Shown here one piece after another: positions 17,760-25,642 of a stretch of 64,000 nt of DNA. Positions within the stretch are counted from its first letter, which is position 1. Every line of letters begins with the position of its first letter. Source of the stretch: an uncultured Lachnospiraceae bacterium. Lineage in GTDB: Bacteria > Bacillota > Clostridia > Lachnospirales > Lachnospiraceae. The notes below the pieces were generated by a model. That model was not told where the DNA came from, searched no databases, and worked only from the letters and a program-made list of their open reading frames with translations. The stretch lies in contig CANRAZ010000005.1 in the NCBI GenBank assembly GCA_947628705.1, positions 1 to 64,000 on the forward strand, read 5' to 3'. The translations under genes were made by a program, and so were the position numbers.

Positions 17760-18313
17760 TGTGGATTTATAAGAAAGCTCTTCAACATCCGGTCAACATA
17801 AGAGAATGTAATCCAAAGCTTGCTCAGGATATCTGCTCGCAATTCGGAGGACCTGACGGAGAACTCGGAGCATCGTTAAGATATCTCAGCCAGAGATATA
17901 CGATGCCTTACAAAGAAGTTTCGGGACTGATGACAGACATCGGCACAGAGGAACTCGCCCACATGGAAATCATCTGTACGATAATCTACCAGCTTACCAA
18001 AAACCTCACTCCCGAAGAAGTTGTTGCCAGCGGCTTCGACAAGTACTACATCGATCACACGACGGGCATCTATCCGGCCGCTGCAAACGGCATGCCTTTT
18101 ACTGCCGCTTATCTTCAGAGCAAAGGCGATCCTATCACTGATTTGTATGAGGATATGGCCGCTGAACAGAAGGCCCGCACGACCTATGACAATATCCTCC
18201 GTATCTGCAAGGATTACCCTGACGTAACAGAAGTGATAAAATTCCTCAGAGAAAGAGAGGTTGTTCATTTCCAACGCTTCGGTGAAGCGCGACAATCAAG
18301 GTGGAATGGATAG
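17759..18313 (+). CDS. cotJC: CotJC 5' part, interrupted by an integrated element
   Basis: Manganese-catalase-like spore coat protein. MWIYKKALQHPV and NPKLAQDICSQFGG open the family sequence; likely metal ligands lie in GTEELAHMEII and DLYEDMAAEQKAR. A GGAGGGGG ribosome site lies about 10 bp upstream. The family sequence stops after VVHFQRFGE (codon 176); the next residues (ARQSRWNG) come from the element. The authentic C-terminus, GLRIVQDNLDSNNFY and on, is found in frame at 22338-22425. As it stands the gene makes a 184-residue protein lacking its last 28 residues; after precise excision of 18286-22337 it would be about 204 residues. The truncated form may still fold, since both ligand regions are intact. 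Confidence 0.9.
   Translation: MWIYKKALQHPVNIRECNPKLAQDICSQFGGPDGELGASLRYLSQRYTMPYKEVSGLMTDIGTEELAHMEIICTIIYQLTKNLTPEEVVASGFDKYYIDHTTGIYPAAANGMPFTAAYLQSKGDPITDLYEDMAAEQKARTTYDNILRICKDYPDVTEVIKFLREREVVHFQRFGEARQSRWNG
18284..18309 (+). other. attL of the cotJC element
   Basis: Host sequence CTTCGGT ends in the shared GA (18284-18285). After 6 bp comes the element arm ACAATCAAGGTGGAATGG (18292-18309). This arm is the inverted match of the attR arm at 22312-22329 with two mismatches, and both lie 6 bp from the GA. Confidence 0.8.
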
Positions 18314-18425
18314 GCGGAGCTGCTGACAAATATTTCATCTATTACCTTCGGACAAGCATATTCGACCGCGGACAAGCCATACTATCAAACAGAAAACTAT
18401 TCCGGAAAAATGACGGCGACACTAC

Positions 18426-18454
18426 TTGACAAAGCGCTTATTCGGTGCTAAAGT
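18426..18454 (+). promoter_or_regulatory. Sigma-A promoter of the element's ATPase gene
   Basis: TTGACA (18426-18431) and TAAAGT (18449-18454) are 17 bp apart, about 38 bp upstream of the ATG. Confidence 0.65.
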
Positions 18455-18491
18455 AAAGTATAATTTATTTTAACACCGTTGGAGATTTGGA

Positions 18492-19718
18492 ATGGATTAT
18501 ATCAAACGAGATCTGGAACGAAAATTCCTTCACATGAGCGCCGCTTTCAAGGCGGTCATGGTCGTCGGCGCACGGCAGGTTGGCAAGTCCACCATGCTCA
18601 AGCATCTTGCCGAAGGTCAAAATCGAACCTATGTGACAATGGACGACACGCAGCTTCGCGCTTTCGCACAGACCGATCCGAAACTGTTTTTACAGACCTA
18701 TCAGCCCCCGCTCCTTATTGACGAGGTGCAAAAGGCGCCGGAGCTTTTTGAGGAGATCAAGATCCTTTGCGATGAAAACGACGCGCGCGGGCAGTTCTGG
18801 CTGACGGGTTCGCAGAGCAAAAAGCTTGTTAAAAAAGCAGGCGACTCTCTCGCCGGCCGGCTTTGTATTTTAAAAATGTACAGTCTGTCCGCAAGAGAAA
18901 AGCTCTGCGTCGACCCGGCAGGTGAACTTGACTTTTCTCTTCAATCTTTGACGGCTCGCAAAAAACTGTTCGGGCAGAATCATATCCTTACGACCTTTGA
19001 AAACATCTGGCGCGGCGGACTTCCCGACGTGCAGGAAAAGGACGAGGAGCAGTTGGGCGAGTATTTCAATTCCTATATTGAAACATACCTCATGCGGGAC
19101 GCGGTGGACGATTACGGAATTGCCGATACCGAGGGCTTTCGCAAATTTTTGCGCGCTTGCGCCGCTTTTACGGGGCAGCTTGTCAATTACAACGACCTCG
19201 GTGCTTCTGCCGGCGTGTCCGGCGTGACGGCAAAGGAATGGGTAAAGGTTTTGCAGTCGATGGGGATCATCTTTCTGCTGGAACCATATGCCTCCAACGA
19301 GTTGAAACGCCTGACTAAAACACCGAAGCTGTATTTTTGCGATACCGGCTTTTGTGCGTATCTGTCCTCATGGACAACGCGGGACGTGTTGATGAACGGT
19401 GCGGCCAGCGGGCACTATTATGAAAATTATGTAATTGCCGAACTGCTGCGCCACTACGCATATGGCAAGAACAAGGTCAATTTGAATTATTATCGGGACA
19501 ACAAGATGAGAGAGATCGACCTGATCATCGAGGAGAACGGTGTTCTTCACCCTGTGGAGATCAAAAAAGCCAGCGCGCCCGACAAAAGTGCGGCAAAATC
19601 CTTTTCCGTACTGAAAAGCGCCGAACGTACTGTCGGTACCGGCGCCGTGATCTGTATGTCAGACATCGTGCTCCCGCTGGATGAAAATGCGCTGATCGTC
19701 CCGTCGAATCTGATTTGA
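18492..19718 (+). CDS. AAA_14/DUF4143 ATPase carried by the element
   Basis: 408 residues. The N-terminal AAA_14 ATPase has Walker A VGARQVGKST, Walker B-like PPLLIDEVQKAPELF and sensor-like QFWLTGSQSKK. The C-terminal DUF4143 domain ends with the nuclease-like segment HYYENYVIAELLRHY and REIDLIIEENGVLHPVEIKKA, resembling PD-(D/E)xK folds. GGAG lies 8 bp before the ATG. The family is widespread and of uncertain function; roles in defence or in mobile-element maintenance have been suggested, but none can be shown here. A distant paralogue lies at 42545-43864 outside the element. Confidence 0.88.
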   Translation: MDYIKRDLERKFLHMSAAFKAVMVVGARQVGKSTMLKHLAEGQNRTYVTMDDTQLRAFAQTDPKLFLQTYQPPLLIDEVQKAPELFEEIKILCDENDARGQFWLTGSQSKKLVKKAGDSLAGRLCILKMYSLSAREKLCVDPAGELDFSLQSLTARKKLFGQNHILTTFENIWRGGLPDVQEKDEEQLGEYFNSYIETYLMRDAVDDYGIADTEGFRKFLRACAAFTGQLVNYNDLGASAGVSGVTAKEWVKVLQSMGIIFLLEPYASNELKRLTKTPKLYFCDTGFCAYLSSWTTRDVLMNGAASGHYYENYVIAELLRHYAYGKNKVNLNYYRDNKMREIDLIIEENGVLHPVEIKKASAPDKSAAKSFSVLKSAERTVGTGAVICMSDIVLPLDENALIVPSNLI

Positions 19719-20547
19719 CGGGCGACGTACACGCATAAGTAAGCCCTTTTCGCATTTTCTGCACGTTTGTTAGAAAATTGTTAGAATTCTTTTAGAACGA
19801 AACCCGCAGGATTTTAGGCGTAAAGAAACGGTTGGCGCATTAGATTAGGTGTCTCATTAGTAGACCATAACCAATAATTATGTTTAGAGAAATGTTTAGA
19901 GAAAACAATGGGAATTTTCAATTTTGCGCTATGGTCGATTTAAATGAAGATGATGCGCTAACGACATTAGATCAAACGTTACAGCAAACGCCACTTAGGG
20001 AAAAAGCGAAATTTAATGATAGCTTTGTCTACATACCTTTATTACAGTGGTCAACTACATAAAAAAAGAATAACACGAAAAATACCGTTATGCAGCGCTT
20101 TGATTGAAAGATCTGCCAATAGCCACATAACGGTATTATTATATTTTCTTAAAAATCATCCGTCCAATATTACATACACCCACATTCCTAAAACACGAAA
20201 AAAGAGCAATCGAAGGGTCAGGGCAGCTAATACTAAATGCTGAACGCCGCGATATTGCCGTATTTTCTGCTCAATATGGCGATATTATCTGAAAATAATG
20301 AAATGGCACGGGCTTCGCTATAGGTTCGCACAGAAATATAATCATCGCCTGTCAGACGCAAAGGACCCGTGCCGCGAGCAAAAATTGACCGAAACACTTG
20401 GTCACGGGCGGGTTTCGGTTCTGAAAACGTATCTTGCGTGATTCTCCCGATCACACTCTGCCGCGCAAATGGACATAGTGGACAAGGGCAAGTGCATATT
20501 TTGTAACCAGCACCGAAAATCATCGCAAAAAGAAAGGGATAAGCTGC
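19719..20547. other. Element interior without a clear gene
   Basis: 829 bp. The ORF track offers a 60-residue plus ORF (19880-20062) and a 157-residue minus ORF (20233-20706); neither has a ribosome site or a recognisable family. The only clear structure is the inverted repeat at 20081-20137. The region could hold decayed genes or the regulatory region for the downstream ORF and recombinase. Confidence 0.4.
20081..20137. repeat. Perfect 12-bp inverted repeat with 33-bp loop
   Basis: AATACCGTTATG (20081-20092) is the exact reverse complement of CATAACGGTATT (20126-20137). It could be a terminator-like hairpin, a binding site, or the remnant of a small insertion. Confidence 0.6.
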
Positions 20548-20736
20548 GTGACAACGTATACAACCCATATCAGTAAAATCGAAACAGGCAACAAAACCAT
20601 CACCGTCGTGAACCTTACGCCGCAGCATTCTGCGGACGAAAGGAAGGAAATCAAACTTAAGATCGAACTGCAGCTCTACGACGTATTCTGCAAATACTGC
20701 CCGCAAGGCATTAAAAACGACGAGGTTCTACTGTAA
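20548..20736 (+). CDS. Small protein upstream of the recombinase
   Basis: 62 residues from a GTG start, with AAAGGGAT about 10 bp upstream. The sequence (SKIETGNKTITVVNLTP, then ERKEIKLKIELQLYDVF) looks like a short beta hairpin plus a charged helix. I recognise no family. It ends 50 bp before the recombinase. Small proteins beside serine integrases sometimes act as recombination directionality factors (SprB of SPbeta is one), so that role is possible but unproven. Confidence 0.55.
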   Translation: MTTYTTHISKIETGNKTITVVNLTPQHSADERKEIKLKIELQLYDVFCKYCPQGIKNDEVLL

Positions 20737-20786
20737 AATATAATTGTCAGCAGTTCCGCTTCTTCTTGCGAAGAAGGGAGTAAAAG

Positions 20787-22295
20787 TTGAGTCTTTTTGA
20801 TGCCATTTATACAAGGCAATCGGTTGACCGAATCGACAGTATATCTGTGGAAAGTCAAGCCGAGTTTTGCAAAAAGGAAGTGATCGGGCAGGAAGTCAAG
20901 TTATATACGGACAAGGGTTACAGCGGAAAAAACACCGACCGCCCCGCATTCAAAGAACTGATGCGGGACATCCAGGCGGGAAAGGTTCGGCGGGTGATCG
21001 TCTATCGGTTAGACCGAATCAGCCGTTCGGTATTGGACTTTGCAGGCGTGATCGATGTCTTCCAAAAGCACAACGTGGATTTTGTCAGCACCATGGAAAA
21101 GTTCGATACCGGAACACCCATCGGAAAGGCTATGCTGATGATCGTGATGATTTTCGCGCAGTTGGAGCGGGAAACGATTCAACAGCGGGTCATCGACGCC
21201 TACGCCTCGCGAAGCAAACGGGGCTTTTACATGGGCGGGCCGGTGCCGTTCGGATTTTGCCTTCGCGAGACCACCATCGACGGCGTGCGCACCAAAATGT
21301 ATGAGCCAGTAGAGGAAGAGACCGACATTGTGCGGCAGATTTTCTCCCTGTATGCCGAACCGCAAACTTCTTTCGGCGATGTGATGCGGTATTTAGAAGA
21401 ACACGGTATTTTTAAGCGAAACGGGAAGTTGTTTAATCGCAGCCGCATCCGTGACGTGGTCGTCAATCCCGTCTATGTCCGTGCAGATTATCAACTCTAT
21501 GACTTTTTCAAAGCGCAGGGCACGGTGATTGTCAATGCGCCGGAAGACTTTATCGGTACGAACGGCGCCTACCTATATTCCGGCAATGAGAAAAAGCGAA
21601 AATCGGTATCGTTAGTCGGTCATACGCTGGTGCTTGCGCCCCATGAGGGATTCATCGATTCCGATACCTGGATCAAATGCCGATTAAAGTGCCTGAACAA
21701 CCAAAGCGTTGCCAAGCCGGTCAAGGCCAAAGCAACGTGGCTGGCCGGAAAAATCAAGTGCGCCTATTGCGGCTATGCCCTCACCGCCAAGATATACCAT
21801 TGTAAAACCAAAGCAGACAACCGCTATTATCTCTGCAGCAACAAATACAACACTGGGGGCTGTCATTTTAGCTCACTGGATGCCGATGTAATCGATGGAA
21901 TCGTATTTGAAGAAATGCAGAAAAAACTTACGGAGTTCAAAACCCTTTCCAAACAAAAACGGGATGACGGCAACCTGCAAAGAATCGAACGGAAAGCCAA
22001 AATCGAAGCGATCGACAAGGAAATATCTGCCCTACTCGATAAAATCCCGTCCGCAAACGACACGGTAATGGCGTACATCAACAGGCGCGTTGCCGAATTG
22101 GACGCGCAGAAAAAGGAATTGTATACGCAGATCGCACGGCAGGATAAAGAGTACGGGGATAACATCGAGGAGATCAACGGATATATGGAACACTGGGAGG
22201 ATCTGTCGGTCAGCGACAAAATCACGGTGGTGGACTGCTTGGTAGAGAATATCCACGCATCCAAAGAGGAAATTGAAATCAAGTGGAAAATCTGA
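20787..22295 (+). CDS. Large serine recombinase (site-specific integrase)
   Basis: 502 residues from a TTG start, seven bases after GAAGGGAG. The N-terminal resolvase domain shows the catalytic serine in YTRQSVDR, and the conserved DKGYSGKNTDRPAF and YRLDRISRS. A recombinase domain follows (FNRSRIRDVVVNPVYVR). Next is a zinc ribbon (CAYCGYALTAKIYHC, later CSNKYNTGGC) and a C-terminal coiled coil (about 380-460). This is the architecture of large serine integrases that act on short att sites. It ends 17 bp from the attR arm, the usual position beside an att site, so it very likely integrated and can excise this element; excision normally needs an accessory factor. Confidence 0.93.
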   Translation: MSLFDAIYTRQSVDRIDSISVESQAEFCKKEVIGQEVKLYTDKGYSGKNTDRPAFKELMRDIQAGKVRRVIVYRLDRISRSVLDFAGVIDVFQKHNVDFVSTMEKFDTGTPIGKAMLMIVMIFAQLERETIQQRVIDAYASRSKRGFYMGGPVPFGFCLRETTIDGVRTKMYEPVEEETDIVRQIFSLYAEPQTSFGDVMRYLEEHGIFKRNGKLFNRSRIRDVVVNPVYVRADYQLYDFFKAQGTVIVNAPEDFIGTNGAYLYSGNEKKRKSVSLVGHTLVLAPHEGFIDSDTWIKCRLKCLNNQSVAKPVKAKATWLAGKIKCAYCGYALTAKIYHCKTKADNRYYLCSNKYNTGGCHFSSLDADVIDGIVFEEMQKKLTEFKTLSKQKRDDGNLQRIERKAKIEAIDKEISALLDKIPSANDTVMAYINRRVAELDAQKKELYTQIARQDKEYGDNIEEINGYMEHWEDLSVSDKITVVDCLVENIHASKEEIEIKWKI

Positions 22296-22311
22296 TTTTT
22301 TTATCGTAATA

Positions 22312-22337
22312 CCATTCCATGTTGATTGTAACGGTGA
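22312..22337 (+). other. attR of the cotJC element
   Basis: The element arm CCATTCCATGTTGATTGT (22312-22329) is followed after 6 bp by GA (22336-22337), where cotJC resumes with GGGACTCAGG. The arm mirrors the attL arm at 18292-18309. Confidence 0.8.
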
Positions 22338-22425
22338 GGGACTCAGGATCGTTCAGGATAATCTTGACAGCAATAACTTCTACATCTGCAATCCTGAATT
22401 TGACAAAAACTGCGGCTGCAAATAA
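22336..22425 (+). pseudogene. cotJC: CotJC 3' part (displaced C-terminal coding end)
   Basis: Reads GLRIVQDNLDSNNFY then ICNPEFDKNCGCK and TAA, the typical CotJC C-terminus seen in Clostridia. It has no start codon of its own. Joined at the shared GA to 17759-18285 it continues the frame exactly (HFQRFGE to GLRIV). A gene fragment rather than a free ORF; it may be functional after excision. Confidence 0.88.
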
Positions 22426-22449
22426 AAATCCAAACCGTTTTCAACGAAA

Positions 22450-22475
22450 ATGCCGGCGTCTGACGACGTCGGCAT
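22450..22475 (+). terminator. Hairpin after cotJC
   Basis: ATGCCGGCGTC-TGAC-GACGTCGGCAT, a strong stem with one wobble pair, followed by a weak T-rich stretch (GTCTGTTTATC). Probably the end of the cotJ transcript, which is convergent with the next minus-strand gene. Confidence 0.55.
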
Positions 22476-22513
22476 GTCTGTTTATCGCCGTAAATTCCGC
22501 CGTCTTCTCCAAC

Positions 22514-23554
22514 CTACGCCTTTGCAAGCCTCACTACTGCCATCACGGCTAAAAACAGAACATTACAAGCCGTAAATTTAATCACATATTTCTTTTTATC
22601 GGCATTAACGGTTTTGCCGTAGTACTCCAGTGAAATCATACTTGCCATCGAAGCAATGAGCGTCCCAAGACCTCCGGCATTTACGCCTTCCAAAAGTACG
22701 GTCCCGTTACCTGTAAATCTTGAAAGCATTATAGCCGCCGGGACATTACTGAGCACCTGACTGAAAGCAACGCCGCATAAAAACTCGCGTCCAACCGTAA
22801 GTTTACTAAGATTATCTTTTATAAAAGGAATCTCCGCTAAATTTCCGACAAGAATAAAAAGTATTATGAACTTTATCAGAAGTCCGTAATCAGCACGCCT
22901 GATAAGCTTCGCATCGCTTATTAAAATCACGGCAATAACAATTCCAAGCACAATAAAAACATTTAAAATTCCCAAAACTGCAAGGATACAGATAATCAGG
23001 CAAACGGCATATACGAAAGTCATAAGGGGATTCATATGAAATTCAGTATAATTTTCCGAAACAAGTTCGACGCTTTTGTCCCCGCCCTTTTTTAAAAATA
23101 TGACGGCAAAAAGCAATATAAAAGCAGCCGCGGCATACGGAAGCACCGCACCGAAAAACTGAGAAATGCTCATGCCGTAAAACCTGAAAAGGTAAACATT
23201 CTGCGGATTTCCGATAGGCGTCGCCATGCTGCCAAGATTCGCAGCCACCGTCTGCAGCACCACCACATCGATAAGACTGTCCGTGTTGCCCGACCTCGTT
23301 AGTACGCCCACTGCAAAGGGAACCATGATAATAAGCGCAACATCGTTGGTTACCAGCATGCTTGAAAAGAAGCAGGCAAAAACCAGCATCAAAAAAAGGC
23401 TTCTCCTGTTCCTTGCCTTATCTATTATCTTTTCGGCAAGCAGATCTATGTAACCGAGCTTTGTAAAGCCTGCAACAACAAGCATCAGACTTAACAGTAT
23501 TGCAAGCGTATCAAAATTTATCTGTTTGATTATAAATCTGCTTACCAACTCCAT
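22514..23554 (-). CDS. SLC13/ArsB-NhaD-type permease
   Basis: About 346 residues and some ten membrane helices of the ion-transporter superfamily (CitMHS/SLC13/ArsB). Family-like segments include FDTLAILLSLMLVVAGF, SSMLVTNDVALIIMVP and LGSMATPIGNPQN. The substrate is probably an organic or inorganic anion, but cannot be chosen. Relatives usually have one or two further N-terminal helices before the FDTLA segment, so the protein looks about 40 residues short. Either it is a compact variant or the N-terminus was lost. GTG at 23566 and ATG at 23554 are both possible starts; GGGG six bases before the ATG favours 23554. Confidence 0.78.
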   Translation of the reverse strand: MELVSRFIIKQINFDTLAILLSLMLVVAGFTKLGYIDLLAEKIIDKARNRRSLFLMLVFACFFSSMLVTNDVALIIMVPFAVGVLTRSGNTDSLIDVVVLQTVAANLGSMATPIGNPQNVYLFRFYGMSISQFFGAVLPYAAAAFILLFAVIFLKKGGDKSVELVSENYTEFHMNPLMTFVYAVCLIICILAVLGILNVFIVLGIVIAVILISDAKLIRRADYGLLIKFIILFILVGNLAEIPFIKDNLSKLTVGREFLCGVAFSQVLSNVPAAIMLSRFTGNGTVLLEGVNAGGLGTLIASMASMISLEYYGKTVNADKKKYVIKFTACNVLFLAVMAVVRLAKA

Positions 23555-23612
23555 TTTCTTCCCCACATTCGTACCCGCAGTTTCGGATATATTTTGAAAA
23601 TCCGAAAAGTGC

Positions 23613-24410
23613 CTAAAACCTTATGTTGCCCATTAATATCTCTTTAAAAATCGCAAGAGAATCTCTTATCATGTAATTAAGCTTTAGAATTTCATCGCTT
23701 TTCGCAGCCAATCCTTCAACATTTTCGTAGCCTATCGTTTTTGCCAGCCTTACCGAACGGAAAATGTGAAAATCATTTGAGCATATGACCACGTTGGAAT
23801 TCTCTCCCTTTCCGCCTTTCACAATTTCATAACTGAATTTAAGATTCTGCTTTGTATTGACGGACTTGTCCTCTAAAATGATTTTGTCTTCGGGCACGCC
23901 CTTTGAAATAAGGTACCTGCTCATAGCGGCTGCCTCCGGAATGCTCTCTCCTTCTCCCTGTCCTCCCGAAACGATTATTATGCAGTCGGTGTTGTTCGTA
24001 TAGTACTCATATGCCTCATCAAGCCTGTATCTGAGCGACCTTGTAAGATTTTCTCCTCTAATCTGCGCTCCAAGTACGATACAGTAGTCTGCTTTGCCTT
24101 GCGGATAGGCATGAATGGTACTTAGTACACAGCTGTAGAACAGCATAAAAAGGGCGCCGCCGACTAATAAGGCTGCCGCCGGCACAATAAGCAGCCACTT
24201 CGGAACAAGGCGCAGAAAATCAAATTTTCTGTCTGCGGCAAGCAGCGCTTCAGCTAAGAAAAATGCAACAAATGCGAACAGCCACAGCCCCGAAAGCGGC
24301 GAAGAAAATCCCGCATAGGACACAATGATAACATAGTAGCCAAGGCAGAATAACGCCGTAAGCATTATTGCAATATCTGAAATTTTAAACTGAAATACCG
24401 TATTCTTCAT
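23613..24410 (-). CDS. DUF218/YdcF-SanA-like membrane protein
   Basis: 265 residues with three or four N-terminal helices (about 10-115), then an extracytoplasmic DUF218 domain. Domain motifs: DYCIVLGAQIRGENLT, IIVSGGQGEGESIPEA, IILEDKSVNTKQNLKFS and CSNDFHIFR. Relatives such as SanA, YdcF and ElyC affect envelope integrity and cell wall precursor handling; the biochemical activity is unsettled. It ends 46 bp before the permease, so the two may be co-transcribed. A small hairpin (TTTCGGAT/ATCCGAAA) lies in the gap. Confidence 0.85.
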   Translation of the reverse strand: MKNTVFQFKISDIAIMLTALFCLGYYVIIVSYAGFSSPLSGLWLFAFVAFFLAEALLAADRKFDFLRLVPKWLLIVPAAALLVGGALFMLFYSCVLSTIHAYPQGKADYCIVLGAQIRGENLTRSLRYRLDEAYEYYTNNTDCIIIVSGGQGEGESIPEAAAMSRYLISKGVPEDKIILEDKSVNTKQNLKFSYEIVKGGKGENSNVVICSNDFHIFRSVRLAKTIGYENVEGLAAKSDEILKLNYMIRDSLAIFKEILMGNIRF

Positions 24411-24479
24411 ATCGTTATTGTGTTTGTCTTTAAATTACTCTGAAGATCCTGCGCCCGGTCAGTTAAAGCCGCCGCAAAA

Positions 24480-25211
24480 TTATTTCCTGCGCTTTTCCTT
24501 TTCACGCTCCAGATAACCCTTCAAGCTGGAAACAAACACGCTTTCCTCTGCCTTAATCGCCAAAATAAAGCTAATCTTTGCCTTGTGCTCTTCGTTCCGT
24601 CTTCTGATTTCGCTCTTAAACTCTTCAAGCCTGACTTCCACCCTGTTTTCCCTGGCAAAAGCTCTGATTTTTGCCATAATCTTCATAGAATAAAAGAAAT
24701 CGACGGTGATTACGCCGTAAAAGAAGCCGATTACAAAGGAAAACATCAGATGCTGCGTGAGCCAGTAGACGGCGTCTATTATCTGAGGATGAATTATGAA
24801 ATAATAAATTGCGCTGAGCATCATCCAGTATAAGGTATATTTAGGACATATTATACCCTGAAAATTGCACCACTCATTACTGTAATCCCACAGTTTTATT
24901 TTCATTCCTTTTATAAATATAAGGCCTGCAATGTACTCTATGAAGGTTATGACTACGGACATTATGACAAACAGGAACAGCTTTTGAAGAAGCTCGCCCT
25001 TGATAAAATTCACCGGTATAAGAGACATCAAGAAAAGCGAAGCAAGCGAAAAGCCGTAAAGCGGCAGGTAAGGTCCCACCAGAAATCCCGGATTTATCCA
25101 TTTTCTTTCAGGGTTGCTGTCAGAAATGAATCTCCTGTACAGAACCTCTATTCCCCATCCGATGCAGCTTCCTATAAAGAACAGAAACGCAATCACAAGT
25201 AAAATTTCCAT
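24480..25211 (-). CDS. CmpB-type (putative ABC-transporter type IV) membrane protein
   Basis: 243 residues with about five membrane helices and a charged cytoplasmic tail (RRRNEEHKAKISF, then EREKEKRRK). FIGSCIGWGIEVLYRR and NPGFLVGPYLPLYGF are characteristic of PF06541. Family members are common in Firmicutes, often encoded alone, and their function is unknown. AAAGGAT lies about 12 bp before the ATG. Confidence 0.8.
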   Translation of the reverse strand: MEILLVIAFLFFIGSCIGWGIEVLYRRFISDSNPERKWINPGFLVGPYLPLYGFSLASLFLMSLIPVNFIKGELLQKLFLFVIMSVVITFIEYIAGLIFIKGMKIKLWDYSNEWCNFQGIICPKYTLYWMMLSAIYYFIIHPQIIDAVYWLTQHLMFSFVIGFFYGVITVDFFYSMKIMAKIRAFARENRVEVRLEEFKSEIRRRNEEHKAKISFILAIKAEESVFVSSLKGYLEREKEKRRK

Positions 25212-25354
25212 CGTACTTGATTATCCTTTCAGTATGTGATAAAGTTTTGTCAGATGTAAGTATATGAAACCGCTTACGCTTTATGACCCTGCGGTATATA
25301 ATATCACATCATCGCGCAAATTAACACCTGTTTTTACAATTTTATGGAGGAACT

Positions 25355-25564
25355 ATGTCCGCAAGAAATGAAAAAAACGCTAAAACTGCGCAGGTCTCAT
25401 GCGACACCTGCGCCTACTATACCTATGATGATGACGACGAGAGCTGGGGCTGCGATATCAGTATGGATGAAGACGAGTACATGAGAGTTGTTACAGACTC
25501 CCATTACAGCTGCCCTTACTACCGCAACGGCGACGAGTATCTTGTGGTCAGAAAACAGCTGTAG
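25355..25564 (+). CDS. Small Cys-rich protein, DUF6472-like
   Basis: 69 residues; GGAGG lies five bases before the ATG. Four cysteines are spaced as CDTC, WGCD and CPYY, suggesting a zinc site, with an acidic DDDDESWGCDISMDEDEY middle. The end GDEYLVVRKQL is typical of a family of small Clostridia proteins I know as DUF6472. The function is unknown. It is divergent from the CmpB-type gene; TATAAT at about 25293 could be its -10. Confidence 0.75.
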   Translation: MSARNEKNAKTAQVSCDTCAYYTYDDDDESWGCDISMDEDEYMRVVTDSHYSCPYYRNGDEYLVVRKQL

Positions 25565-25642
25565 CTTCCTGTTTCTGTAATAACCTGCGGCCGCTCATCT
25601 GTTAAAAACCGTTGCCGCAAGCCTTTTTCGCCGATGTAATGC

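Larger units (their letters stand above)
18286..22337 (+). mobile_element. 4.05-kb serine-recombinase element inside cotJC
   Basis: The boundaries come from the cotJC reading frame: coding sequence breaks at GGT-GA and resumes at GA-GGGACTCAGG. The shared core at both ends is CGGTGA. Joining the ends as a circle gives a 50-bp attP with imperfect inverted 18-bp arms around a central GA, the size and symmetry known for large serine integrases. Contents in order are a DUF4143 ATPase, about 830 bp without a clear gene, a 62-residue ORF and a large serine recombinase next to attR. No phage structural or conjugation genes are visible, so it is a minimal element. The ATPase gene is visibly richer in G+C than the host genes. 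Confidence 0.85.

Noticed and set aside
18284-18420. Simple frameshift at the CotJC end (a shifted frame reads ADKYFIYYLRTSIFDRG)
   Set aside because: The true C-terminus was found in frame at 22336-22425, with shared core and matching arms, so an insertion explains the break better.
20233-20706. 157-residue minus-strand ORF inside the element
   Set aside because: It overlaps the small plus-strand ORF, has no ribosome site and matches no family I recognise.
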